Positions 12,288 through 24,289 of a DNA stretch of 64,000 nt are shown here, piece by piece; the first letter of the stretch is position 1; each line of letters starts with the position of its first letter. The DNA is from Lunularia cruciata (lineage: Eukaryota; Streptophyta; Marchantiopsida; Lunulariales; Lunulariaceae). The stretch is from assembly GCA_948567375.1 (NCBI GenBank), contig OX419762.1:43939034-44003033 (forward strand), in the 5' to 3' direction. Made by a program: the position numbers and the translations under genes. Below the pieces are notes generated by a model, which had not been told where the DNA came from, did not search any database, and saw only the letters and a list, made by a program, of their open reading frames with translations.

Positions 12288-14099
12288 CAAAGTGAAATCC
12301 AACTGATCTAAGCAAGTAAATACAGAGCGGAACATAAGCGAAATCGATACAAAGCAGAAGCAAAAATTGATCCATTACGTTAGCAGCATCTGCTGTGCCA
12401 ATGGTTTTGCTAAGCAGGCATACCAATCCTCTCTTAAGAAAACTGACATTTAAACTTTGAATGTCCGGTTTAAACCCAATGGGCAGGGATACTACATGTG
12501 TGTATGGCAGAGTGCAACGACCACCGGGGAGATTGGGCAAAACTCGAGGAGGAAAGGAGCCGAGTCTATACCACCGGGCTTTCGTGTGCCGGTAATACAG
12601 GCCTGCCGAACTTGAAAGAAATTTACATGGAAAAGCAAAATCAAACGATTTTGTCTTGCGCACCCATATATCAAACCCTCGCATGGGAAACAGCCCTTGG
12701 GAGTACGGGAGACGAGGAAGATAAATTTTAACTTGTAGGTGGACGTCTAACTCCTCTGCTTTTTTTTACTATTTTACCGCTGGAGGATTGAATTGACGAC
12801 TTTCCCGCATATCTTGTAGAAATTGATATTGCTCTGGCGACCAATTACTGAAAAATGAGTGTACATATCTTGGGCCAAGTCTAACAGCACTCTTATGTAT
12901 ACCTTTCTTTAACATAACCCAGCCTACCACTCACTGTCGGATCATTTTCTTCATCCAATATCTAATCTATGAATACCGACGTAAAGCACGAAGCACTCGC
13001 CCTAAGTTCTGTTGTCTCTTGAATGACAGTGAAAATAATTTTCTTGTGATTTAACACAGGGTGGGGAATCGGTCGAACAGTTGTCGCCGTAATCGAAGTC
13101 TTAACATCCCAACGCGGTAAGACAGAGACACAGACGATCTGAACGTGAATGGGCTCCACTTTGGAAGTCATCGTTACATCTTTTTATTCAATTTTAACTC
13201 CAGGGAAGAGCTCCACAATATGAAACAGACGTTCACTAGGAAGTAATTCTTGTGCTTCGCCGAGCGATCACGCGTCTTTACAACAACTAGGAGGACCACG
13301 GATTAACCTGAATCGAAGGAACAACAGTAATAACTTACCAGACACACGAATGGACGGTGGGCTACACCATACAGTAACACAGATCAACCGACCGGCAACT
13401 GCGTGGTGTTTCGATTGTTTTTGATTTTAATAACATATTCACAATCTTAATTCAAGTATGCTTGAATTAAGAATAAGCAGTAAACAAGAGTAAGGAGACT
13501 CTGTCACCGTAGTCCGCGTTGTCGACTCGCACACCTGTTCACTTCAAAATCAGATTTCGGTTTAGGTCATGCACAAAATAAGGTTCAGGCTACAGTTCGA
13601 TGTTGGAACCGGAAATGAGTTCTGATTGCTCTATTGTGGGAAGATTTTATATGTCTCGGTGGTGGGATATGCACCACACCGCGAATAGCCTTTTACTTGT
13701 AAATCAGACATCAAGTGCCCCGAATTCACACATTGAAGTTCCATAAGGATACAAACATAAAAACTGTAACATGCCAGTATATAGATGCAAGCTTTTGAGA
13801 TTCTTGATGCTGATCAACTTACGGAATTCTTTCGCGTTTTAATATTACCAGTTGTAATATTTCCCCATCTTATTCGAACGCAGTACGGAATTTACAAGAT
13901 AACGTTTCATATTATAGGCAGGTGCACGATCAAACGTACCTATTTGTAGAATTGTGCTCCTTCTCGGTCTATTGTTTGTTTCATTTTTAGCAGAATCTTC
14001 TCATCCTGGGTTAAGCCGTACTGCTTCCTGTTTCTGTTGGAGTAGTTAGTGTGCAGGATTCTGCGATGTAACTATTACAGTTATACGCTAACAAACAAC

Positions 14100-14620
14100 C
14101 AGGAATCTTCGAGGGAATTCCGGCTCCACGGTGATGGTTGATATTCCAAAGCAAAGGGTACAAGTTTTGTCTTGCCCTCCATTCGCCGGGTTCTTCAGGT
14201 TTACTCGTGCCTATAAGTCGTGTGTCCAGTTTTCTTGGACCATCCTTTGATTACATTCAGCTCTATCTCGTTTATCGGAGAATATCTGCAATGGAGTTCA
14301 TGTGATCATGTGCAAGATTCTACGCTGCAACTATTACAGTTATACGCTATCAAACACACAGGAATCTTCGCAAGAAATACGGCTCCATGGTGATGGTTGA
14401 TATTCCAAAGCAAAGGGTACAAGTTTTGTCCTGCCCTCCATTCGCCGGGTTCTACAGATGTACCCGTGCATATAAGTTGTGTGTCCAGTTTTCGCGCATC
14501 ATCATTTGATTACATTCAGCTCTATCTCGGTCATCGGAGAATATCTGCGCTGGAGTTCATGTTTTCAGGTTTCCAATACGAGTATATCAATGGTTCCAGA
14601 ACTAGTGGTGATGGGTGCAT
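14100..14620 (+). repeat. 259-bp tandem duplication upstream of dioxygenase copy 1
   Basis: The phrase GTGATGGTTGATATTCCAAA occurs at 14131 and again 259 bases later, with the flanking text conserved. The same duplicated arrangement exists in arm 2 (about 25.3-25.85 kb), so it predates the inverted duplication. A smaller repeat of about 84 bp (CATCTCCTCCCGTTACACAA) follows at 14,618-14,780. Confidence 0.75.
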
Positions 14621-14809
14621 CTCCTCCCGTTACACAAGTTGAGAACCTTGCCACTTTTCTGGCCAAATGTTCTCCAAAGCTCTTACTGATTTACCAGAGT
14701 ACATCTCCTCCCGTTACACAAGTTGAGAACTTTGCCAATTTTGCGGCCAAATGTTTTCCAAAGCTCAGCTCTTACTGATTTACCAGAGCGCTATATCTAG
14801 TCAGCGACA

Positions 14810-15213
14810 ATGAAGCACAATTTGAGCCTGGATTCCGAGGCAGATCATGAAGACAATTTAGAGATACCAGTTGTAAACCACTCGAATTTTTTCACCAAAG
14901 ATCAAGTTTTGAGGGAGGAGACCGCGGAAGAGATTGATCATGCATGTGAGGAGTGGGGTTTCATGCCAATTGTAAATCACGGTATATCAAATCAACTCAA
15001 AAAAAAATTTGTTATTCAAGGTCGCAAATTCTTTAATCTGCCTGTGGAGAGGAAGGAAAAAGCTACCAATAGTCCACGATCGAAAGCATTCTCTGGTTAC
15101 ACGGGCAGATGCCCGCATTCGCTTCCAATGCTGGAGACGCTTTCAGACTCCGGTGATAGTTTTGAGGCCTCTATTCCAAGTTTGAGTCGGCCCGAGAGTA
15201 ACCCCGAGTTTGG
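14810..15213 (+). pseudogene. 2OG-Fe(II) dioxygenase, N-terminal exon only (copy 1)
   Basis: The exon starts at ATG 14810 and encodes about 134 residues, ending at a plausible donor (TTTGG|GTAAGA). It matches the DIOX_N domain of plant 2-oxoglutarate-dependent dioxygenases: IPVVNHSNF near residue 20, then IDHACEEWGFMPIVNHGIS, FFNLPVERKEKA and SGYTGR. These enzymes hydroxylate or desaturate hormones and specialised metabolites. The catalytic domain with the HxD...H iron triad and the RxS motif was not found in the following 2 kb. Later exon-like text (15.32-15.79 kb) is open only in pieces and is disturbed by an insertion near 15.4 kb. I therefore treat it as a truncated gene, although a distant 3' part cannot be excluded. 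Confidence 0.65.
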
Positions 15214-15959
15214 GTAAGAAAAATGCACACCCTCCTGGGTCGGTTACATGTACATGTATCACATTCTTAGTTATTGACTTCAGAACAATCGATTACTGAA
15301 CTTCACATGTGCAACAAAGATATGTAGGACTTTGAATATTGGAACGAAAATAATGGGTGTGTTCGTCAATCTGAAGTTCTAGAAGCTCATTCCGGATATC
15401 GGTACGTTATTAAATGATGGTTCCGCGGCAAACCTCTGGAGGTTTTCTGGGCTAACCGGGAAGGTATCACTCCGGGTTAACCTGAGAGGTATCACTGGTT
15501 GAGAACAGTGATAGAGAAACCGTAGATGCAGCTAAAGAAGATCAATACGGAACGAACACTGCAGATATGTTTACAAGGAGAACATTCCCCAAGAAAAGAT
15601 TGAGGATTGCTCGCAACAGGCTGGGATGGACTCCAGGTGAGGAGTTAGGCAAGATTCTCCTGCTCCGTGGAGCCGCGAAGCGGGGAGATTTCGGGCAGCT
15701 GCAGAGACCCACCTCTGGCCAACAAGGAATTGTAGATGTTTATTGTTTTCTCCTTTGCAAAGAGGTCTGGCAATCAATTTGTGCCAAACTTTGACACTTG
15801 GCAACTTGTTGTGCCAAACATAGTCTTTTCGTGGGTACTATGACTGCGTAATTAATTAATCTGCGTAAATTATTTTTCTTGTGACTTGTCCATACTTTTG
15901 TATTATATTTATCATCTTTTTATCTTTATATATGTAAATGAAAAATCCCTCATTTGGTT

Positions 15960-17290
15960 TGGACACATCAATGCATCAAACACATAGATCTATACAAGGA
16001 GAGTTGGTGAGTGTAGAAGAGTGGAGAGAGTTGTACTCCATAGAATACTGGTGCCCACCCCACAAGGCATATTGTAACAGGAAATATTCTTGAGATATAT
16101 GCTATATTAATCATAGGGACACAAGGGATATTGTAATAAGGGATATTCTTGAAATATATGGTAAATTAATCATAGATAATTAATATATCGGATTTCCAAG
16201 TAATAGATGAGAACTTGATTCATGTTTATTCAATTATCGTGTGATCTGTAGAAAATACGCATATCTTTGATACAAATTGATTGCAGAAAGTCACGGTTCT
16301 CAATAATAATAAAATCAAGTTCATTACATAGTGAGTCCTTTGCTTATTGGTCCCGTGATTTTCTGCTTTGAAAGTTTTCTATGTTAAATCTTGGTATCTT
16401 TTATTATCTTTCATCTTTATTTTCATTCCAAATTCAATTTTACCACTTATCATGGATATCTGCTATTTGCTACTCCAATTCAATTCCCCAACTTACCGCA
16501 GATATTATTATTTGCTAACCCGTTGCTCGATAAATCAATGGGAAACGCTCGGGCTAAACAACGGGGGTGAGGTGTCTAATGTTTGGCAATGGAATGGGAG
16601 ACGAAACAGAATTAGAAGTGGGAATAGGAAGAGGAGAAAGAAGTATTGGAAATCCCAAAGGACGGAGAACTTGAAAGGGAGAGAGAACACTTCCATTGTT
16701 TCAACAAACTCCATTCCATAGAATCTCATTCCTCAAAGTCGGCGTCGGGGAATTCTACGTTTCAAAGATGGTATATTCAAAATAAGTGCAGTCGCTCTCA
16801 ATGTTAACAAAACTTCTGTTCACATTCATGCAATTTGTGTTTGTGCGTGATACGACGAAAACACCAAATTCAATGGATAATTCAACCATAACAAACGGGG
16901 AACCCTGGAAACTCAATTTGCACCAGGAGACCGTCGTTCGTGTTCCCTTTGGGGAAAAGGATTCAAATTTTGGAACATTGCGTTCTTCTTACGATAATAG
17001 TCTTCTTGTGACGCATGGCTAGCATTTTCTCCTTCGTACCTGACATAATTTACTTCTAGTAATGCTTTTCAGCTGATCCATCCGGTAACCGTCCGCTTAT
17101 CCAGCACGTAAGAGAAAAATTGAAACGATCCCATAAACCGTGCAACGTGCCCTAAAAAAGTGGCATTACGCGTAAATTTATTTTAATATCCGGTCATTTT
17201 CCTGAGCACTTTTCTCATGACTACCTATACCAAATTTTGTCAAAATTTATGGATACTTGTAAAGATCCGTAAAATCTGCATTTGAACCCC
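15960..17290. other. AT-rich spacer, no recognised gene
   Basis: Short open frames exist (for example 16786-17022 on the plus strand, 78 codons), but none resembles a known family, none is repeated elsewhere, and no splice context supports them. Nothing else is recognised. Confidence 0.35.
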
Positions 17291-17299
17291 CTTATGGTG

Positions 17300-17541
17300 C
17301 GGACTCCCTTCCAGTTATAGATTCTAAAACTCTTTGAGAATTTAGAAAATAAAACTGATAAATAACTTATAATTTAATTATAAAATACATATGTCTAGTT
17401 TAATTTAATTAGGAAAAATGTATTGCTTAAAGTTTAGTAATTACCATCCGATGTATTGCACACAATAATTCTACCTTTTTCCGGTGCAAGCTGATAACCA
17501 AAGTTTGAAATTGGTTGTGCATTCAAGGCTCAAACTCAGCC
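17300..17541 (-). pseudogene. HNL-D: small relic of HNL exon 5 end and intron 5
   Basis: On the minus strand 17,541-17,455 reads like the last codons of HNL exon 5 (the MHD-like region; nucleotide words such as GGTAGAATTATTG and GGATGGTAA are shared). It is followed, at 17,440-17,300, by text matching the start of intron 5 (CTGGAAGGGAGTC reverse-complemented). The donor is lost, and nothing of the other exons is present. It is a fourth HNL trace. Confidence 0.6.
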
Positions 17542-17544
17542 TAT

Positions 17545-18360
17545 ATATTTATAATATTGACGTACTTTACATTAAAATCAAAAATTTGCTAAAAGTACAA
17601 GAAGAGGAAAAATATAAAACAAATTTTTTATTCATACGGCCTCTTATAATTATAGTCAAGTTTCTACACTCAAATCTTATCCCACGTATTTGTGCCATAA
17701 GATTTCTTTATATGCTTTGACATAAAAATGAACTTGAAATTGTCTTACATATATAAATAAGTTCTGCATGTGTGCCCTGTTAATACATGTAAAGTGTCTA
17801 AATTCTATAAAAGATCGAAAAGATTTGTACTACATATCCTTGGGATCTATGTTACAATAGACTTATTCAAGATATGTAGTGTAACATACGTACTTCGAAG
17901 GGTGTTCAACGTACTTCGATGTATTCAATTTATTCAAAATATGTATCCATCACTGCATTTAATATTTTATGTATGTGGGCAAATACATGGATATCATTAT
18001 TCGATTAGATTTCAACTACACTGCTATGCTTATACATCATTCCTAGAAACATTATATAAATTTTTTATTTTAAAGAAACTTTATTTTAAATTCTACAAGT
18101 TTTCATTGAAAACATAGAATTCACAAATAATTTCCTCAGTTTATCAATGAATTCCAATATCAAAAAAGATTTGGTGATCATGCGTAAAATACATTTTTAT
18201 AACTACATTTTTATATATATATATATTCTAACCGAGTATACTCATTTCAGTAATCAAGTAATTTGGAATATGACTTAAAGTTAGTAAAGAATCATAAAAG
18301 AGTCACGTGCAAAGAACAAACACAAAACATAACCATAAGAGACGAAACTCTTTACCCATT
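17545..18360. other. Very AT-rich spacer
   Basis: The DNA is low-complexity and A/T-rich, including TATATATATA runs near 18,210. Open frames (for example 17770-18117) are rich in F, Y, I and K, as expected of AT-rich non-coding DNA. No gene is called. Confidence 0.4.
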
Positions 18361-18364
18361 ATTG

Positions 18365-18475
18365 GGGCTTAGCCCCATTTTACCTATTTTGTCTCACCCT
18401 TTTACTTTAACAGTTTGATGGGGTCTTCCCATCCTTTGTGTTTTCTACATGGTCTCCCTTTTATCTTATGAAGAA
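18365..18475 (+). repeat. Copy of the 85-bp short repeat
   Basis: GATGGGGTCTTCCCATCCTT, followed by GTGTTTTCTAC and GGTCTCCCTTTT, matches the reverse complement of the 85-bp insertion at 5345-5429 and the copy at 6105. This copy includes additional upstream text (TTAGCCCCATTTT) also seen at 6105-6180. Confidence 0.6.
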
Positions 18476-18767
18476 ATCACCCTCATACAACTCAAGGTAA
18501 GTGGATGAAGACCGTCAATGATCAAATCTATTGATGCTATCTAATCCATTCTCTTTCTGGGTAAGTATGAGATCTCTTATTAATATACTTATCCTAAACC
18601 CTCCTTTTATTTCATTTGAAATTGGGTGGATGTCTTGACCTGATAAGAAAAATTGATCAAGCATACATAACAAGTGGTCACATAGCACAAAGAGTCACAT
18701 CATTCATGTCCACAGTTTTGGTTTAGTACTAAATAGTTTTGGTAGGTGTGTGAGGAAAAAAGAAAAA

Positions 18768-18832
18768 GAAAAGGTCATCTAAAATAGAGGTTATTTGAAC
18801 CTGATCAAGTTTTGATAGCAAAACTCTGAATT
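18768..18832 (+). repeat. Partner of the 4.2-kb dispersed repeat
   Basis: It matches the reverse complement of 4200-4264 with few differences. Similarity continues weakly for some tens of bases (an ATTGAGGTGT-like word) and then fades. Confidence 0.5.
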
Positions 18833-19179
18833 TTCATCTACATTGAGGTGTAAGTGACAACATATAAGAACTATTATGTAGATTATTGGATTGGGCTAAC
18901 TGCTCATACTTGCGGGTAGTGACGGCTCACCAAAAGGTGCAATCACAAAAATGTTATAATGGTTGAAAAAATAAGATAAATATTTGTTTGGAGCTTGGAA
19001 CCTCCTCAATTTTTCAAGATTCGTCTAGCAAGATCAACCGCAGCAATAATATGGAGTTTATATACAAGTTAGTTGAAACTAATGAAGTAAAAATGTGCCA
19101 AATTAGCCAAGAATTATAAGAATATTCTAGAAGTATCTAGAAAATTATTTAGTAACTTCCAAATATCAAGTAATGTATA

Positions 19180-21080
19180 TGCCAAGTAGTGACTTCTAGG
19201 AGGAAGTTGATTGAGAAGCTTCTCAGTTAGCTGAACTTGCACTCTAAAAAGATCAATTTTAGGAAGCTTATTGAGCAGCTTCTAGAGAACCTTATATGTT
19301 CTCAATAATGCCAAAGCCCAAATTCATGTTAGGTATTCAGAGTTTCTCTCATTCAAGAGTCACAATGTGATCTTCATTCTCCTATTTGTTTCCACAATGG
19401 TCTTTTACAAGGCAAAGGCCACCAAGAGATCAAGGAGAATCCTCTTACAGGAAGAAGAGGAGGACAAAGAAGGAGTCCAAGAAGAAGAAGAGATAAGACC
19501 ACAGCCGGATCTTACACCCACAACAAGTGAACAATCCTTCACATGGATTGTCATCTTGTTCGACAAGGACACACGAGAAGATTATGAAGGTGGAGAAGTA
19601 CAATCCACTCTAGCCCCAACTTCTCACAAAATGACTAACCTTCAGGAGGAGGAATGGACACCCATGTCTGAGAGATACAACCACCAAGCCAGACCTTCCA
19701 TCCTGAAGAAAAGCATGGTAGAGGTTTGGGGATGATGAAATCTTCTCTATTCCCAACCATAAGGGAAGTAGAGTTAAGAGAGAAAGGCATTCTCTGCACG
19801 AAAGAAATATTTGAGGTGGAAGATGCAAGTATGTGCCAAGATGATGCCACTCTCCAAGCCAAAGACAAGCTTCATTAGCAAGATCAAAGGTAGAATGAAG
19901 GACTGTCTAGAATAGAGACATCCGCCCCAATCAAACTAATATATGAGCAGCAAGAGCTGACGATCTGTGTAGACATCAAGATAGCAAAGAGTGAGACCTT
20001 GGACTTCTTCAAGACTGGGAGAGGAGAAAGCTCAAGCTGGGAGGAGGTTAGGCAGATCGTAGTAGTGCCACTTTCCTAGTTAATAATGCATAAGGTGGGC
20101 TTGGCTCTCAATTTGGTGAACCAACTTCTCCCCATCTATGCTAAATCCAACAAGTGAATCATCAACTATGTGACCCTTGTCCAACAACTTCACCATCTCA
20201 TGCAAGGAGGAGCTCAAGAAAGAAAGAAGGTAAGAGAAGAATTGCAAGACGTTAGTGTGCAGCACTCAGAAATGGGAGAACAAAGTAACAAATTGGTGCA
20301 TGAGGCAACTAAACTCCAAGAAGAAGGCCAAGCCTTGAAGAAGGAATCAAGGAAGAAGATGTATGAGTCATAGGAGGAAGAAACATGTCAATGCCCCAAG
20401 CTGGAAAAACATATAAATACCCAAGAGGAAGAGATGGAGGCATTGAAAGGAAAGATATAGAAGGTAGGAGTATCACTCATGGTAGCAAAAGTTTTTCATC
20501 AGGAGGAGTTGTAAGTGGTGGATACTTAGTCAAGAAGCTCATAGAGACCTAATAGAAGAAGGAGGACAAACACGAGAAGGAGAAAGTCATTGTTTGGGAA
20601 GAAAGTGTAGCTGAAATGCAAGAACAAAAAACCCAATTCAATTTGGAGATTGCACTGGACCATATGGAGGAGATAGCAAAGGAGATAGTGAAGTCTCCTT
20701 GGAAAATTTGAAGGCACAGGATTCCTAATTCGAAACATATGCTCTGACCATAAAGACCTACACAGATGAGCAATTGTAGCAATTAGCCAACAAGTTGATG
20801 GAGCACACAACAAAGAAGTTTTGAAGGAGCTACTATTGGAAATCACAAGGTATTGGGAAAAATTAGAATTGTTGATTAAGATTTACAAGGGCAAAGGTAA
20901 CTCTTTCTAATAGATTTTAAGAAGAAGATAATTGTTAGTTTGAGGAAAGTAGGTAGAAATCTATTAAGTTTAGAATGTTCCTGGGCCTGGAGTTCTCTTT
21001 GGCCTCAAACTCTACCCTTGCCCTGATGTATATCTTTGTCAAGAAGTACTTTTTGACTTAGGACTAGTTTTGCAGCAGAT
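19180..21080 (+). mobile_element. X1: degenerate coiled-coil retroelement-like copy
   Basis: Plus-strand frames with several stops encode an acidic, glutamate- and lysine-rich protein predicted by eye to be coiled coil. Examples are an EEEED-rich block and LQEEEWTPMSERYNH at 19.37-19.73 kb, and VREELQDVSVQHSEMGEQSN at 20.2 kb. Weakly similar text occurs on the minus strand in X2 (38-41 kb) and X3 (55.5-58.3 kb), for example NQLLPIY here against EKILPTY in X2. The repeated AAGCTTCT/CTAGAAG motifs near 19.2 kb are also shared. The protein looks Gag-like but no zinc knuckle or pol domain is visible here. Confidence 0.5.
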
Positions 21081-22580
21081 GATTTTGTGAGGGTAATTAC
21101 TTGTACAATAAATGACATGGAGTAGTTGTAATTGGCAGCAGTTGCACATTCATTCCTTTATTGCGCTTAGGATCAGATTAGTAGGTGAGGATTAACACTA
21201 ACTGGAGTAGGAGCAGAGATTACGGCATCCTCAGCCCCTGATCTTTTTAAGTCAATAGTTAGGAAACTATATATATGGGTTGCAACCCACAAAAACAAGG
21301 TCCACTTCTTTCATGAAGTAGAGGTGGGAAATCTTGTAGTAAAAGTGTGTGTTCGAGTACTTGCTTATGCAATTTGCACTAAATTGAGGAGAATACTCTA
21401 GACATTCAGCAAGAATGAGTGCTTGAGTACTTAGGCAAGACATTTGCAAATTACCAAGGAAGTTACCCTTGATATTTTGAACAAATGAGTCAATGTGAGG
21501 AAGGGACAATGGAACATTGAGAGTACTACAGAATAGAAAAACCAAGTAGACAATGATTTCAGATTTTGTTGGGATTGCATTTTGTGGGAAGAGATGCATG
21601 CAATCAGCAACAACATCAGGATGAAAGAACTTTTGGCCTAAAAACTGACCTTTGGCTTAAAACCAACCTTTTGGGGTGACATATACCTTAGGGAAGGGAC
21701 TAGCCACCAAGGTAAAAGAGGCTCTTCAAGGGGAAAAGGCCTTTGGTATGAACTGGACCATCACTATCAAGGGCTTATTTGATTATATCTTTAGATTGAG
21801 TGGTTGTTAATTTCTCTTTCCTGTATGATGCCACTGTGGGTATCCCTGCCCTCTTCTGGGAGTGGTTTATGCCCAAGAGGTTAAACATGCAAAAAATAGA
21901 CAACTAGTGACATTGTGACATTTCTAGTCAATTCCAACCCATATCCTTACAATTTATACTATTAGTATGAAGACATTGGATTTTCACATGTGCAAGTATG
22001 ATGAAGGTGTCACCACTATACTGTACTCTGCAAAATATTGGGCATTGGGAGCCCGGGATCCACAAGTAAGCCTCGTTCCTATCGTATTCTAGCGGTTGCA
22101 GTTTCTTGTGTTGCTTGACGATGGACATATCTTGCAATTTTGAGAAAGATCTGCCTTTGCAAGTTAATACTCAAAGCGTGCAGGAGGAGGTTCGAGTAAA
22201 TTAGAATCAAGGATAAACTAGTTTCAAGAAGAGTTTCATAGTCAATAAGGAAGTATATGAAAACAAAGCAGTGTCATATGAGTACCTTTGACTTCTGACA
22301 TGATAAAATCAAATAGATATAATGAATTATTTAAAATAGAGTATATTAGAACAGTCAATTCTAGGGCCCAGCGTCCGGAAGACGCTCCCAACACAAATTT
22401 TTATAATACACATTTATCTATTTTGTTAGTCTATACATCTTGAAATGGTGCTGCTCCGGTAAGTTTTCTCCGCGCCAATATCTATAATTTATTCATTGTC
22501 TAGTATTGAGAGCAATTTACATTACTTCAAATGGATTTCCACCGAGACAACTTGTTTGCCAAAATCCGCGTTCTTTCTTG
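21080..22580. other. Unassigned; possible exon fragment on minus strand
   Basis: No family is recognised. A minus-strand open frame at 21,928-22,137 (69 codons, containing LEYDRNEAYLWIPGSQCPIF) looks protein-like in composition, but it has no identified relative and no clear splice partners. A perfect 6-bp-arm hairpin, AGCGTC-CGGAA-GACGCT, lies near 22,370. Confidence 0.25.
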
Positions 22581-22585
22581 TTTGC

Positions 22586-22818
22586 TCAAATAAAGACTTG
22601 CCAAGGGCTGCCCGTAGTCAAAGCAAGTAAGTTTGGTAAATTTTGAATCAAAGCATGTTTCTCTGGTAAATCATAGTTCAAACCTCCTTTGCAGTCACAC
22701 CCATTATTGGATCCCTTACCTTGAAGACAATATGCACTAGGATATTGTCCATTGCTGCGTTCCCATACTAGATCAGATAATTTCAAATGAAAATTCCAAG
22801 CCACGATAATTGCCAACA
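22586..22818 (-). other. Exon-like open segment, unknown family
   Basis: The minus strand has a good acceptor (TTTGCAG, ending near 22,819) followed by an open segment of about 77 codons. It is cysteine-containing and contains SAYCLQGKGSNNGCDCKGGL and LPEKHALIQNLPNLL. The composition looks like a real, perhaps secreted or extracellular-domain, protein exon rather than AT-rich noise. I do not recognise the family. No start, donor or adjoining exon could be fixed, so this may be one exon of a gene fragment. Confidence 0.3.
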
Positions 22819-22829
22819 TCTGCAAACAT

Positions 22830-23605
22830 AATAGTCTAATAATTCAACATAACCAAACATGCTTTCCTTTTTTTTCCTCATTGCCAGTTGTCAACTTTAA
22901 ACAAAATCAATTCGTCTACTTAACGCAATACCCATATCTTATACATAGAGGAATTTTGCTTGTTTGCAAAAATTTAAACCACTTTTGCAACTAACGCACA
23001 ACTCTCAAAACCTCTACCTACTACCTAAATCATGGTTAAGTTTGATCAATCATTGAGATTTTGCGGCATGAACTACACATTTAAACAATAGTTATGTACA
23101 TCTGATGTTTACTTTGTGCCGCCTCAGTATGAAGCATTAGGTTGACTGGTTTCTATTATTGTTGTCTCAAATCCAAACAGAGGAAACTTTAATACAGTAG
23201 TCAATCCAAACAAAAAAATGCTCTAGAATCATACAACTTCTTCATAACATTTCCCAACTACCATACAGCATAGATCCACACACAAGAATATTCTGAATCT
23301 AGACTATCAATTTGATGCCAACTAAGTCAAACTGTTGCCACCCACGTCTACATCAAACCTTGGAATAATCTTCAGTCCTCTTGCCAACTTGAGGTAATAT
23401 TAAGTCAAACCCAAACTCAATGTACTACTAAGTTTATACTTGGATTTTAGATATCATGGCCATGGACTTTGGAAGGCCGAAGTTAAGGGGTCTCAATAGG
23501 GTTCACAACAAGTTAGTATATCTATTCATCCTATATGGTAAACTACTGAGATCTGATTGATATATTATATCCAGATTTGGTCAAATAAAAGAAATTTAAA
23601 TCCTA
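22830..23605. other. Spacer without recognised features
   Basis: AT-rich DNA with scattered stops in all frames. No repeat partner was noticed inside the window. Confidence 0.35.
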
Positions 23606-23610
23606 TTTTT

Positions 23611-24110
23611 TATCTTCTTGCTTGGATTATTCCAAATTATCTACAAGATGTATTTGTTTGTGTAAGCTATGAACATCAAGTTTGCACTCCTTATCAAAAC
23701 AGACCACTACCATTAGTTAGTTTTGATTAGAGAAATTTACTGTTGAAAGGCTTCGGAGTGTACTCCTTAACTGGCTAAGATTAAGGAACTTCACACCCGA
23801 AGAGCCTCAAAGAGTACCCTGGAAGTGCACCTGTCTTTGTAAGCAATTAGCAAAAAGTTGATGCATCCACTTCTGGTCTCTTGTTTGAACAAGCTACTAC
23901 CTTTAGCTAATTTTACTACCCAGGTCCATGTGAACCCTTGGTATATCGTTAAGTCCTTTATAAACTTGGAGTACCGTTAGGTTTAAGCTTTGATGTTTGG
24001 ATATGTTAGTCTATAATAGAAAAATTATCGATTTACACCTTGATCCAAATGTTTTACTCCAACAAGTATTCTTAAGCAACCACACACTTGAAATATTGTA
24101 CCCTAAACTT
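23611..24110. repeat. Dispersed repeat Y, copy 1
   Basis: About 500 bp matching 35,866-36,367 in the same orientation. Shared words include TGCACTCCTTATCAAAACAG, AAGGCTTCG, TCAAAGAGTACCCT and GATTTACACCTTGATCCAAA. The two copies flank the interval containing arm 2 and HNL-B. No coding potential or termini were recognised, and it could be a transposon fragment. Confidence 0.7.
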
Positions 24111-24289
24111 ACACTCACCAACTCTCTTTGTGGAGATCTATGTGTTGATGTATTGGTGTATCTAAACCAAATGAGAGACTTCCTATTTATATATAGGAAA
24201 AAAAAGATATACATCTAATACAAATGAATGGACAAATTGCAATATATCATAGTTTACACAAATTGGTTGACATTAAATATAATACAAAA

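Larger units (their letters stand above)
12730..15950 (+). repeat. Inverted duplication, arm 1
   Basis: This arm is the reverse complement of 24,290-27,005. Landmarks in matching order are: AGGTGGACGTCTAA near 12,740 opposite 26,985; the AGTGAGTGGTAGGCTGGGTT block; a CTTGAATTAAG palindromic patch near 13,445; the 259-bp tandem duplication at 14.1-14.6 kb; the dioxygenase exon; and a shared tail to about 15,950. Homology to HNL-A's own 5' flank stops at about 12,728, so the arm starts exactly where HNL similarity ends. Confidence 0.85.

Noticed and set aside
12028-12306. Two overlapping open frames with internal amino-acid repeats
   Set aside because: They only reflect the 129-bp tandem duplication in the HNL 5' flank.
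17770-18117. Plus-strand open frame of 115 codons rich in F, Y, C and I
   Set aside because: The composition is that of translated AT-rich DNA, with no motif or splice signal supporting it.
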